Virus record (IMG/VR): IMGVR_UViG_3300032083_002558
Coordinates: 1 to 64,000 of that record
Source: a virus
Direction: 5' to 3' (one strand)
Length of the DNA: 64,000 nucleotides
Below the pieces are notes generated by a model, which saw only the letters and a program-made list of their open reading frames with translations, searched no databases and was not told the origin of the DNA. The first letter of the stretch is position 1; each line of letters starts with the position of its first letter. A program made the position numbers and the translations under genes. Shown here piece by piece: positions 17,001 through 23,695 of the stretch.

Positions 17001-17234
17001 ACCCATTTTAGACATATGTCTGACTTTTTCTTTAAAGTTCATTGGGTGTCTTGGTGGTTTCTTTATATTGGATGTTGTGATGTATGCTTCATCAACTTTG
17101 GATTGTAACCATTTATATGTTTTTAAATGATGAGGGCCGAATGGTTGAAATCTACCACCGTATATACCAATGACTTTTTTTATTCCATTGGCTTCTAAAA
17201 TTGGTTTTATTATTTCTTCTACAAGTCTATTCAC
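14079..17234 (-). CDS. Nucleotidyltransferase-ligase polyprotein
   Basis: 1051 residues, GTG start with GAGGA five bases upstream. Residues 20-200 form a nucleotidyltransferase of the NadM/cytidylyltransferase superfamily: 'GGRFQPFGPHH' (26-36, the phosphate-binding motif) and 'VSGTTMRELL' (160-169). A Lys-rich linker follows, then a region with a small 'GDTVRMGKFKNKKVVI' beta domain near 423. Residues 650-1051 resemble an ATP-dependent RNA/DNA ligase: motif I 'TEKLDGQNI' (Lys686), 'NLEVMWP' near 768, 'SEGIVFKY' at 1021 and 'YKFTG' at 1033. L/I-x-E sites occur at residue 14 (|Ala), 364, 414, 481 and 644 (|Gly, directly before the ligase). The protein may be packaged and cut into separate enzymes (inference). 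Substrates unknown. Confidence 0.8.
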   Translation of the reverse strand: MNRLVEEIIKPILEANGIKKVIGIYGGRFQPFGPHHLKTYKWLQSKVDEAYITTSNIKKPPRHPMNFKEKVRHMSKMGVKSKYIIEEKSPYVAKNLEKKYDKKTTAFVYVFGAKDAGRLGGGGKYFQDYLKNKKNLKGYGENGYYLVAPHVSISVGGKEVSGTTMRELLGSDKFDDKQRAKLFKKMFGYFNDGVFQMMVNKFKKLFEMNESLPNKVTDKYKKMKISSPTDKKKFKQFLKHHQYHSGPHIDGLEAEPETYDFDDSSDSKAGVQKRKKDKIKRGWEPVKENDVVTWDNTKEKPKNKKHFDGEDRDLLHDVDFKKAIKKLKIPNKLLTNKNQLVKYLTSNPQMLSQLIRLATEDINEDWFKKGSKKDRALKLQISKLYSKAFKQMPGSPNQKKIQKEIEKLRNQLSEDIKLPINIGDTVRMGKFKNKKVVIKTMDWNEKGDLLINGRPALKFRIEKSKEIDEFLIHTDMSKLLEVSNTANAGGIQGVDSGPSLMFKNAEHYKGRGNQEAEKLGWTVINYILQNNSDDLPPSEYEMLDGWPIGPHNSVSYLPAGIGTGVTPNNQENLTGVKGYNKWFRAMKTKAEEVGYELMKFTKQDKDIKKQIAKDTVDTIKQQEKEEVEENVFTKDWWKKELLNEGGAYGHMAHPFDDKDLTFGDLKKIIENGLGGTLSREDGVTEKLDGQNIMISWKDGKLIAARNKGHIKNGGKTALDTKGIISKFKGRGDIKDAFVFAMKDLEKAIKSLSDKQKEKIFNNGYNFMNLEVMWPKSENVVNYDKAELVFHGALVYDDKGNVKGEVKGSGRVLAGMIKQRNQNIQKKYKIGKPVFLDVPKHQDFGTMKSKFIGELNKLRNQYGLKDNDTLGLYHQSYWEEYIYNAAQQFNYDITDDILENLTKRWAFFDKSYKIPTIRKELKDESEFLEWVLKTDKENHAKMVKENMKPFEELFFGVGAEILKNVKGFMAANPDKSVQSIRKKLKTSIENVKASGNKNKLNTLKLQLDKLNKIGGVDAIVPSEGIVFKYKGKTYKFTGAFAPINQITGLIYF

Positions 17235-17249
17235 AATATTCCTCTATAT

Positions 17250-17278
17250 AATATACGACATTTTTAGTAATTAAACAA
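17250..17278 (-). promoter_or_regulatory. Sigma70-like promoter of the nucleotidyltransferase-ligase gene
   Basis: Minus strand: -35 TTGTTT (17278-17273), 17-base spacer, -10 TATATT (17255-17250). The region resembles the promoter at 46214: both contain AAGCTTG, ACTAAA.ATGT and TCGTATATT. It lies 16 bases before the GTG at 17234, so the leader would be very short, with only the GAGGA ribosome site. Confidence 0.55.
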
Positions 17279-17285
17279 GCTTTAT

Positions 17286-17546
17286 TTACATAACATTTTT
17301 GTTAAACCAAGCTTTTAATTTAGTGCTTAATTCATATGAATCGTCATCATTAAGTTTTCTTGATTCTTTTCTCAATAAACCAATTATTTTAGTAAAAGCT
17401 CTATCGGCTTTTCCTTCTGTAATTTTTTCTTCTGCTTTAACACAATTACGATATGTTTTACCAAACATTTTTTTTGTTTTACGAGTTGGATGTGTCTTAT
17501 ATCCTTTTTGACACTTTTCTGATATTAAGTCTTTTAATTTTACCAT
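17286..17546 (-). CDS. Small basic protein with capsid-targeting-like N-terminus
   Basis: I prefer ATG 17546 (86 residues) to the TTG at 17561. It then starts MVKLKDLISE|KCQKG, one of the ten-residue peptides ending L/I-x-E. The body has 'YKTHPTRKTKKMFGKTYRNC', a basic segment I associate with unnamed phage proteins, then a second site 'KITEGKADRAF' (I-T-E|G) and a helical C-terminus. The gene overlaps the upstream gene by seven bases. Expected to be packaged in the head and trimmed twice, leaving small basic peptides (inference). Confidence 0.7.
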   Translation of the reverse strand: MVKLKDLISEKCQKGYKTHPTRKTKKMFGKTYRNCVKAEEKITEGKADRAFTKIIGLLRKESRKLNDDDSYELSTKLKAWFNKNVM

Positions 17547-18658
17547 GTTCGACACGCCCAATATCTAGCTTTATATTTTGGTCCTGGATTATCACAATTA
17601 TGTCTTGCTCTAAATGATTTTCTAGCTCCAGGATTTGATTTTCTGATTCTCATCGTTCCACCTTTAGCATCACCACCTTGTCCAAAATGAACAACTACTG
17701 TATTACCTTTATCATTCTTTACATAAACTTTAAACTTTTTCTTATCACCTTGCATGATTTTATTTAATTTAACTTTTCTACCTTGATATTCTGCTTCTTG
17801 TAAATCCTCACCATTAAATTCAAAGGTATATCCATATCCTTTACCATTTACTTCATAGTAAACTTCTTTTACACAATTAGGCACCATCTTGTCACCTTTT
17901 TTCTTCATACCAAGTTGTTTATATCCAACCCAACAAGTTCCTCGTTTTTCTTCAATTGATTCTTTTTTAGATTTATTGCCCCAATTCTTAGCACCTACTT
18001 TTCTACATTTAACCAAAGCACCACTCGCATAAGCAGAAGGCCATACATCATATCTTGCTTTTACTTTATGATAACAAGCATCTTTCTTTTCTGATAATAC
18101 TTCACAATACTCTTCAAGAATAATTTCTGTTAATTTTTCTTTGGATATATCCATTACACTCTCCGATTTTTTCTTTTTACCAGCACAGTGTGCTTTTTGA
18201 CTGAATCCTTTTGGATTACTACAATCTATTGACTTTTTATATTTTTGACTCCAACCTTCATTTTTCTTTTTAGTAATCTTTTTCATCTTATTTATATAAG
18301 CTCTATAAACACCAGCTTGAGATGTTTTACCCATCTCTTTTGCTCTTTGTTCCATAGCTACAGCTGCTTGTATTTTGTGAGCGTGTGATTTACCACTTCC
18401 GTTTATTTTACTCACACTAGCTTTCGCATCTTTTACCGTTGCAAACTTTAATCCTTTAATAGTTCCCTTTGGGTTCTCATCCGTGTATAAATCCGAATGT
18501 TTCTTTGAACCTGCTGGTTGTCCTTTTTTTCTTGGTACTCTTGGATTCTTTTTTTCACCCATTTTAATTTGTCCTAAAGGCCTTGGCCCACATCTCTTTC
18601 TATATTGTGCATCACTTTCACCTGACTTCTTTCTTCTTGGATTACAATTCTTAGGCAC
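17540..18658 (-). CDS. Modular basic protein with conserved viral-type domains
   Basis: 372 residues, strongly basic, with several short modules. They are an Arg/Lys-Pro N-terminus ('NCNPRRKKSGESDAQYRKRC'), 'SGKSHAHKIQAAVAMEQRAK' near 90, and 'IDCSNPKGFSQKAHCAGKKK' near 145. A linker 'KLTEIILEEYCEVLSEKKD' (170-190) has L-x-E sites. Then comes 'ARYDVWPSAYASGALVKCRK', a DUF5872-like segment, and a C-terminal domain ending 'RARHNCDNPGPKYKARYWAC'. Eight or more Cys recur in C-x-N or K-C patterns. These modules recur in unnamed proteins of marine phages and large viruses. Likely packaged and cleaved; biochemical function unknown. Confidence 0.65.
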   Translation of the reverse strand: MPKNCNPRRKKSGESDAQYRKRCGPRPLGQIKMGEKKNPRVPRKKGQPAGSKKHSDLYTDENPKGTIKGLKFATVKDAKASVSKINGSGKSHAHKIQAAVAMEQRAKEMGKTSQAGVYRAYINKMKKITKKKNEGWSQKYKKSIDCSNPKGFSQKAHCAGKKKKSESVMDISKEKLTEIILEEYCEVLSEKKDACYHKVKARYDVWPSAYASGALVKCRKVGAKNWGNKSKKESIEEKRGTCWVGYKQLGMKKKGDKMVPNCVKEVYYEVNGKGYGYTFEFNGEDLQEAEYQGRKVKLNKIMQGDKKKFKVYVKNDKGNTVVVHFGQGGDAKGGTMRIRKSNPGARKSFRARHNCDNPGPKYKARYWACRTW

Positions 18659-19367
18659 CTGTTTTCACCTTAGTGGTTTTTTGTCCTTTACTTTTTTCAC
18701 CACCTTTTTTAGAATCACCTGCTTTTTTCTGTGCAGCTCTTTTTCTATTAACAAAAGCCGCTATACCTTTCTTTCCAAGTTTTGCTGCTTTGTTAGCAGA
18801 TAAACATGCAGCATATGCATCACCTTTTTTACCACCACCACATTTACCAAGTTTTTTACCTGTTGAACTATATCTATCCCAACCACCAGCAGTAGTTCCA
18901 CCAGCTCCACCTTTTTTAAACCATTGACTTAAATTTTCATTAGTGACTTCAGGTTGTTGAGCTCTATCAATAATCACATTAACATGTAGTTGAATGAAGT
19001 GTGTATCTTCCTCTTCTTCACCGTGTCCAGTTATTTCTGCAATTCTACCTAATTGAAAAGAAATCGTATTACACAATTTAACGGCGTGGTCGATTGGGTC
19101 GTGGTTTAATGGTTCTTGAGCAACAACTTGTTTTTCCATTTCAAACAAGTGGTCGAAATCTTTAGCTGATTGAATAACTAATTCTTTAGCATCTTCATTT
19201 TGTTTTAATTTTTCATAAAGAGTTACAGCAGATTTACAAATATCAAAGTGTTTGGTTTGATAACCAAATATATCAATGTTTTCACCACCACCAAAATGTT
19301 CAGGTGCATTTTCTGGATATTTGTTTTCTTGTTCTTGTTCAACTAATAATGTTTTTAATTTAATCAT
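18651..19367 (-). CDS. Protein with capsid-targeting-like N-terminus and basic C-terminal domain
   Basis: I choose ATG 19367 (238 residues): GGGA lies six bases upstream and the protein begins MIKLKTLLVE|QEQ. A longer frame to 19412 exists, but it is occupied by the overlapping cysteine-rich peptide gene. Residues 15-150 are an acidic helical domain ('CKSAVTLYEKLKQNEDAKEL', 'EEEEDTHFIQLHVNVII'). Residues 160-215 form a Gly/Lys-rich module ('SQWFKKGGAGGTTAGGWDRY', 'KCGGGKKGDAYAACLSANKA') of a type seen in unnamed viral proteins (DUF6321-like). The tail is a Lys/Gly stretch. Probably a packaged protein; function unknown. Confidence 0.68.
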   Translation of the reverse strand: MIKLKTLLVEQEQENKYPENAPEHFGGGENIDIFGYQTKHFDICKSAVTLYEKLKQNEDAKELVIQSAKDFDHLFEMEKQVVAQEPLNHDPIDHAVKLCNTISFQLGRIAEITGHGEEEEDTHFIQLHVNVIIDRAQQPEVTNENLSQWFKKGGAGGTTAGGWDRYSSTGKKLGKCGGGKKGDAYAACLSANKAAKLGKKGIAAFVNRKRAAQKKAGDSKKGGEKSKGQKTTKVKTGA

Positions 19368-19434
19368 TGTGATTCCCTTGACAGCAATCACATTCACATT
19401 TACAATTTTCACAACACTTACAATTACTCATCAT
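19360..19434 (-). CDS. 24-residue cysteine-rich (metallothionein-like) peptide
   Basis: A tiny gene between two others. It starts at ATG 19434 (or the adjacent ATG 19431), with GAGGAG a few bases upstream, and its start overlaps the stop of the 73-residue gene. Its stop overlaps the start of the next gene in an ATGATTAA arrangement. The peptide is MMSNCKCCENCKCECDCCQG followed by NHND: eight Cys in sixteen residues with C-x-C, C-C and C-x2-C spacing, the pattern of metal-thiolate clusters. Metal binding is inference. Coupling at both ends argues for a real gene. Confidence 0.65.
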   Translation of the reverse strand: MMSNCKCCENCKCECDCCQGNHND

Positions 19435-19645
19435 CTTTCTCCTCTTCATCCTCTTCAGTAGCTTCGTGAGAATGTTCTTTTAATTCAACAACTTCTAACA
19501 TAGAAGTTGGAATGTTTTTAATTGTTTTGTTACCGAACTTTACATCGTATTTTGTAATAGTTCCATCTTCAAATAATGTGTGATGAATCACTTCACCTAC
19601 AACATCACCATACTTTTCTTTATCGGTGGAAGACTTCCACTCCAT
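19424..19645 (-). CDS. Small protein with acidic tail
   Basis: 73 residues. Residues 10-50 ('KYGDVVGEVIHHTLFEDGTI', 'KYDVKFGNKTIKNIP') look like a small SH3-like beta barrel; the last 18 residues are almost all Glu, Asp and His ('HEATEEDEEEKDDE'). It lies directly after the 35-residue gene (nine-base gap) and its stop overlaps the start of the cysteine-rich peptide. Function unknown. Confidence 0.6.
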   Translation of the reverse strand: MEWKSSTDKEKYGDVVGEVIHHTLFEDGTITKYDVKFGNKTIKNIPTSMLEVVELKEHSHEATEEDEEEKDDE

Positions 19646-19654
19646 ATGAGTCGC

Positions 19655-19762
19655 TCAGTTATGGGCAACTTCTTTGTTTTTCTTTATGATTTGAGGATGA
19701 GCATCAGTTTCAGCAAGTACTTCTTTGATGATTTCTCTCAATGATTCTTTTGTTAGTTTCAT
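19655..19762 (-). CDS. 35-residue peptide of the LREIIKE type
   Basis: ATG 19762 overlaps the TGA of the exported gene upstream (ATGA), with GGAG eight bases before it. The product begins MKLTKESLREIIKEVLAETD and ends KNKEVAHN. Residues 1-18 form an amphipathic helix with the LRxIIKExLxE pattern seen at the start or inside other proteins here, ending in an L-x-E|T site. It may be a stand-alone targeting peptide, or the remnant of an N-terminus once joined to the downstream 73-residue protein; no single-base shift was identified that would join them. Confidence 0.6.
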   Translation of the reverse strand: MKLTKESLREIIKEVLAETDAHPQIIKKNKEVAHN

Positions 19763-20319
19763 AGTTTAACTCCTAAACCGACTTTAAATTGAAAGTCTTC
19801 TTGTTTGTTATAGTATTCGTGTTTATATAAACCAAATACATTAATTTTTTCTGTTAACCATTTCTTTATTTCTGATTTTAGATTAATGATATTGTTCTCA
19901 CCTAAATCAGACTTAAAAGATAATCCAACATTGTATTCTAAATCGTCTTGTTTTAATTTTTTATTGTATCCTAAACTAGCCAACTTATCTTCATCTTTAA
20001 TCGATATACCGAATTTCCATCCGTTATCATCAATACCAAAGTTATAAGTTGTATAAAAAATATCCTTTGATTCTTTGTTCACATAATCCACACCATAATA
20101 AATAAAATCATTAACGGTATGTGAAAACTTAAACACATCATCTATGTATTTTTCACCTAATTCTCGTTCCCAATCTCTTTTTAATAAATATCTAAATTTT
20201 TCGTTTGTGTTCTCTATTTTAACAGAAAACTCATAATCTAATTTTTTTTCTACATCATTTGGTGTTCTTACACTTAGTGATGTTGATACAATTGTTGCTA
20301 ACAATAATTCCTTTATCAT
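19759..20319 (-). CDS. Exported beta-rich protein, probable outer-membrane type
   Basis: 186 residues. A short signal-like N-terminus (MIKELLLATIVSTSLS) is followed by alternating aromatic and charged strands ('FIYYGVDYVNKESKDIFYTT', 'YNVGLSFKSDLGENN'). It ends 'FQFKVGLGVKL', similar to the last strand of outer-membrane barrels though with Leu rather than Phe at the end. The predicted small barrel or periplasmic sandwich fits with its neighbours, all of them exported. The start overlaps the upstream stop by four bases. No family recognised. Confidence 0.6.
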   Translation of the reverse strand: MIKELLLATIVSTSLSVRTPNDVEKKLDYEFSVKIENTNEKFRYLLKRDWERELGEKYIDDVFKFSHTVNDFIYYGVDYVNKESKDIFYTTYNFGIDDNGWKFGISIKDEDKLASLGYNKKLKQDDLEYNVGLSFKSDLGENNIINLKSEIKKWLTEKINVFGLYKHEYYNKQEDFQFKVGLGVKL

Positions 20320-20522
20320 TTCTTCTTTCCATACTTTGTATGGTAAAATCTTTTTCTATCTATAACCTTACCAGTTTTTGTGTCAAATGTAGTTTCCAAC
20401 ACATATAACTTATTCGTCTTTAGACTTACATATGTTGTAACCTCTATTTTATATCTACCTATTTCAGGTTCTGCTGATACCATAAATGATACCAGCAGTA
20501 AACCGATTAATAACTTTTTCAT
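20316..20522 (-). CDS. Small exported protein
   Basis: 68 residues. A good Sec signal peptide (MKKLLIGLLLVSFMVSAEPE, probable cut after VSA) leaves about 50 mature residues forming beta strands ('YKIEVTTYVSLKTNKLYVLE'), with a basic end 'TKYGKKK'. It starts one base after the lipoprotein gene and its end overlaps the next gene. Periplasmic location is well supported; function unknown. Confidence 0.65.
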   Translation of the reverse strand: MKKLLIGLLLVSFMVSAEPEIGRYKIEVTTYVSLKTNKLYVLETTFDTKTGKVIDRKRFYHTKYGKKK

Positions 20523-20523
20523 A

Positions 20524-21510
20524 CTATTGTCCTATTGGAATCCTATTGAAGATTCTTCGTTCAGTTCTTCCCATAACATCACAATCACCATTGTCATTGT
20601 TAAACTCATCACAATTGAAATAAATATCATTTCCATTATAAGAATACGAACCATCATCACAGAAACCATCACCTAACCAACCTTCAGGTGCACATATGTT
20701 ATTACAATCTTCAATCAAACCAGGTGAACATTCACCAGGTATAACTTCACAATCACCTTCATCAAAGTTTAGTTCTTCACACCATAAATTAATTGGAGTT
20801 ACATATTGTCCACAATCATCACCACCATTGTATAAACAATCTTGGTACATATTAAAAGCTTCTTCACTTGGGTAAATTGCATATGCTCCATCATCACAAT
20901 AACTATCACCTATCCAAGAAACAGGTGCACAATTTCCATCACAATCTAACATCATTTCACCATAATTTAATGAATACCATTCAGTATTACAATCATTAAA
21001 TTCACAATTACCATCATCTACATTTGCATTCATATCATAATTTATAGCGTCATCATTCATACAACCATAAACTATATCATTTAATTCAATACTAAATGAA
21101 AAATCTAATCTATTTGGTCTTGTGTTTGTTATTTCTAAATAATAAATTCCCTCTGTTACAATACCAACCTCAACACCATTTCCATTTGTTGCAAAAGAAT
21201 ACAAAGGTGGTGGAGCTCCTAACTCACCATCACATGCTTCAAATAAAGCACAATGAAAACCAGCTTGGTTTAAATTTATTGTGAATAAAGTGGTTTCACT
21301 TAAATCAAAAGCTAACCAAGTTGTAGCTCCACCCTCAAGTGATGCTTCAAACTCCACACTATTCCAATCATACAAATTAGATGCTTCACAACCAACCAAT
21401 ACAGGTTCGTCATCATTACCACCATCATCAGGTGATGTTGGACTTGAACCATCACAACTGAATGTGAATAGTAACATAAAACTCATTAGATACATTAATA
21501 ATTTATTCAT
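20524..21510 (-). CDS. Lipoprotein with Notch-like calcium-binding-type repeats
   Basis: 328 residues with a lipoprotein signal ending 'LLFTFSC' (Cys19 would be lipidated), then a Ser/Asp/Pro linker. Residues 40-150 look like a beta domain ('WLAFDLSETTLFTINLN', 'GIYYLEITNTRPNRLDFSFS'). Next is 'GCMNDDAINYDMNANVDDGN', a motif of secreted proteins in marine bacteria. Two Asp/Cys-rich repeats follow: 'CDGNCAPVSWIGDSYCDDG' and 'CNNICAPEGWLGDGFCDDG', each later closed by a GDC, resembling Lin12/Notch repeats that bind calcium. Its place is the cell envelope. It may have been acquired from a host gene (inference); role unknown, perhaps surface binding or exclusion. Confidence 0.75.
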   Translation of the reverse strand: MNKLLMYLMSFMLLFTFSCDGSSPTSPDDGGNDDEPVLVGCEASNLYDWNSVEFEASLEGGATTWLAFDLSETTLFTINLNQAGFHCALFEACDGELGAPPPLYSFATNGNGVEVGIVTEGIYYLEITNTRPNRLDFSFSIELNDIVYGCMNDDAINYDMNANVDDGNCEFNDCNTEWYSLNYGEMMLDCDGNCAPVSWIGDSYCDDGAYAIYPSEEAFNMYQDCLYNGGDDCGQYVTPINLWCEELNFDEGDCEVIPGECSPGLIEDCNNICAPEGWLGDGFCDDGSYSYNGNDIYFNCDEFNNDNGDCDVMGRTERRIFNRIPIGQ

Positions 21511-21521
21511 TTCATTTCCTC

Positions 21522-21899
21522 CTAAAACTTATTTCCAAGTATTTCCTCAACTACTTCGTCAAGTTCATCTGTTGTTGTTTTCAAAGTGAAACTCATATCA
21601 CCTTGAAGTCTTTTAACTTCTTCCCCATCATCAAAAAAGATAATCGTTGGAAGTATCACTACATTATTATCAGCTTGAATATTTGGAAAATTATCAATAT
21701 TCACTCGATACACTTTTGCATCAAATGAATCCCATTCATCAATTGCTGTAACTTTATTCACTTCATTCCATCCAGCCCAAAACTCAACAGCCACTAAACC
21801 TCTATTGGTTGCTTTATTGAAATTCTCATCTGTTAATTCTCTTACACCACCGAAAAGGGATGTAATCATTAAACATAGTATAAATATTTTCTTAAACAT
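21522..21899 (-). CDS. Exported thioredoxin-fold protein lacking the active-site cysteines
   Basis: 125 residues: signal peptide (1-18), then a thioredoxin fold. 'LVAVEFWAGWNEVNKV' (35-50) aligns with the active-site region of thioredoxin, but the W-C-G-P-C motif is W-N-E-V-N, both Cys replaced by Asn. The conserved cis-Pro is kept in 'VILPTIIFFDDGEEV' (Pro84). The protein thus has the fold but cannot do dithiol chemistry. A binding or scaffold role in the periplasm is inferred. It lies between the MshEN-like and lipoprotein genes, spaced 9 and 11 bases. Confidence 0.75.
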   Translation of the reverse strand: MFKKIFILCLMITSLFGGVRELTDENFNKATNRGLVAVEFWAGWNEVNKVTAIDEWDSFDAKVYRVNIDNFPNIQADNNVVILPTIIFFDDGEEVKRLQGDMSFTLKTTTDELDEVVEEILGNKF

Positions 21900-21908
21900 A
21901 ACCTTCTC

Positions 21909-22586
21909 CTACTTATCTAATTTTTCTTCTAATTTTTCAATATCTTTTAGTAAATCTTGAATCTTTTCTTCAAGAACCATAATTTTGTTTCTCGACATTT
22001 CATCTTTCATCTTATACTCACCACGAGATGGTGGCCAAGATGAGTTAGGGTCAACAGCATAAACACCATCACCAATTGGTGTAAACTTGTTTTCTAAATC
22101 TGTAAGTCTTTTATCCATTGTTGTTTCTAATGATGTTAATCTTTTATCCATATCAACAACTAAAGTATTGTCTTGTGATTCCAATGCTCCAAATCTCGTA
22201 TCCAACTCACCCATAAATGTAAAATACATTGTAATACCTGATACTAATAATGAACCTATATAAATCATAGTTTTTAAATCAATGTTAAACTTTGATGTTT
22301 GTAGATTGTCCATTGTTAAGTCTGGCGCACTTTGTGGTGGAGGTGGAGCAACAGGTGGTTGTTGATACATCTGTTGTTGTGGTTGAACAGGTGGTGGAGG
22401 TGGAGGAGGAGGTGGAGGTGGTGGAGCTTGTATGTCCAACGCTTCCATTAATTGTTCTTGAGTAATCATACCCCATTGTATAAGAACTTGTCCTACTTGA
22501 GCATCCTCACCTTTAACAGCCATCACACCATCAACTTGTTGTTGTGTAACATATCCTTTTTGAACTAATATTTCACCTATTTTCAT
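21909..22586 (-). CDS. MshEN-like domain, poly-Pro linker, membrane span and coiled coil
   Basis: 225 residues in four parts. Residues 1-53 contain two copies of a 24-residue pattern, 'KIGEILVQKGYVTQQQV' and 'QVGQVLIQWGMITQEQLMEA', resembling the MshEN domain (R-L-G-x-x-L...G-x-I) that binds cyclic-di-GMP in type II secretion and pilus ATPases. The first Arg of each motif is Lys and Gln here, so ligand binding is uncertain. Residues 55-66 are a run of about 12 Pro inside a Pro/Gln linker. Residues 105-125 span the membrane, and the rest is coiled coil ('KIQDLLKDIEKLEEKLDK'). The MshEN part should face the cytoplasm and the coiled coil the periplasm. Confidence 0.72.
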   Translation of the reverse strand: MKIGEILVQKGYVTQQQVDGVMAVKGEDAQVGQVLIQWGMITQEQLMEALDIQAPPPPPPPPPPPPVQPQQQMYQQPPVAPPPPQSAPDLTMDNLQTSKFNIDLKTMIYIGSLLVSGITMYFTFMGELDTRFGALESQDNTLVVDMDKRLTSLETTMDKRLTDLENKFTPIGDGVYAVDPNSSWPPSRGEYKMKDEMSRNKIMVLEEKIQDLLKDIEKLEEKLDK

Positions 22587-22595
22587 TCATAACTC

Positions 22596-23684
22596 CTAAA
22601 AGACTGTGTAATTCAATCCTACTTTTAATTCATAGGAATCAATACTCCAATATCTTAAATATCTTGCTTCACCAAATACACCTAAATTTCTATTAAATTT
22701 CCAACCAGCAACTAAACCTAAATCAAAATCAATATCACCACTTTCATAAATAAAAGAATATTCCGTAAGTCCTTTACTGATTGGTAGTATTGAAGCCCAT
22801 CCGTGAACCCAATACTTTTTATCATATAAATAATAATCTAAACCAATAACCAATGAAGCCTCATATTGCCAACCAAGAGCATTAACCTCTTCTTCATTAT
22901 AAAGATTAATTATATCACCATAATAGTATTCATAAAACTCATCATCGGTTTCTGCAATTAATTCACCATTTTCATCAAACCATTCATAGTTACCAAATTC
23001 ACCAGGGTCTTGAACACCATTATCGTTTAAATCATCAAACCAATACTCATCATCATATCCATATTCATAAGCCAATGTCCACCATTGTCCGTTAGAACCT
23101 TGTAACCAATCATTGAATGGAAACAATCCATAAGCTGGATGTCCTCTAAAGTTACCACCTGCAGTGAAGTTCCAACTTGTTCCAAGTGGTTTCCTCCATC
23201 TGGCATCTAATTGTGCAAATTCTAAATCCTCTAATCCAAAGTTAGCATAAGTTCCTTTAACTACAAAGTTATCACCCAAGTATCTAACCCAAGATTCTGT
23301 ATCAACAAACTCTTCACCAAAAGAACGAATGGCTGAATACTTAACCAAGTATTCCCAACCACTCACATTACCAATTGTAGCAACATCTGATAAATTCTTT
23401 TCTGAACCATCATAGAAGTTCTTACCTTTAGCTTGATATTTAAATCTTGCAAGTTTCCTTATACCGAATGAAACATTGTATGAACCCTCAACTTCTTCTG
23501 TTGTTTCAACAAATGTTCCCAAGTCTTGGTTAAAGTCAAATTGTTGTTTTGGCTCAAATGGTGATTGAACACTTACACTTGTATAAAATGTAGAATACTT
23601 TAAAAAGTTATCTACAAAATAATTACTACCTTCACTTCCTAATAAGATAGCTGTTGTTAATAAGATTGATAGTAATTTTCTCAT
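22596..23684 (-). CDS. Outer-membrane beta-barrel protein
   Basis: 362 residues with a Sec signal (MRKLLSILLTTAILLGSEG) and many alternating strands rich in Tyr, Trp and Phe ('WWTLAYEYGYDDEYWF', 'YWVHGWASILPIS'). The C-terminus 'SYELKVGLNYTVF' ends in Phe, the signature by which the Bam machinery recognises barrel proteins. A long acidic loop near 210-250 contains 'DDLNDNGVQDPGEFGNYEWF', an EF-hand-like Asp/Asn-rich loop that may bind calcium. Outer-membrane location in the infected host is well supported. Whether it blocks other phages, replaces a host porin or serves elsewhere is unknown. Confidence 0.78.
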   Translation of the reverse strand: MRKLLSILLTTAILLGSEGSNYFVDNFLKYSTFYTSVSVQSPFEPKQQFDFNQDLGTFVETTEEVEGSYNVSFGIRKLARFKYQAKGKNFYDGSEKNLSDVATIGNVSGWEYLVKYSAIRSFGEEFVDTESWVRYLGDNFVVKGTYANFGLEDLEFAQLDARWRKPLGTSWNFTAGGNFRGHPAYGLFPFNDWLQGSNGQWWTLAYEYGYDDEYWFDDLNDNGVQDPGEFGNYEWFDENGELIAETDDEFYEYYYGDIINLYNEEEVNALGWQYEASLVIGLDYYLYDKKYWVHGWASILPISKGLTEYSFIYESGDIDFDLGLVAGWKFNRNLGVFGEARYLRYWSIDSYELKVGLNYTVF

Positions 23685-23695
23685 TTACTTTTCTC

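Noticed and set aside
19645-19762. Frameshift joining the 35-residue peptide and the 73-residue protein
   Set aside because: Each has its own plausible start and there is no slippery sequence; kept as two genes with the fused alternative mentioned.
22285-22476. Alternative minus-strand frame rich in Ser/Thr over the poly-Pro linker
   Set aside because: It is the frame-shifted reading of the repetitive Pro codons and lies wholly within the MshEN-like gene.
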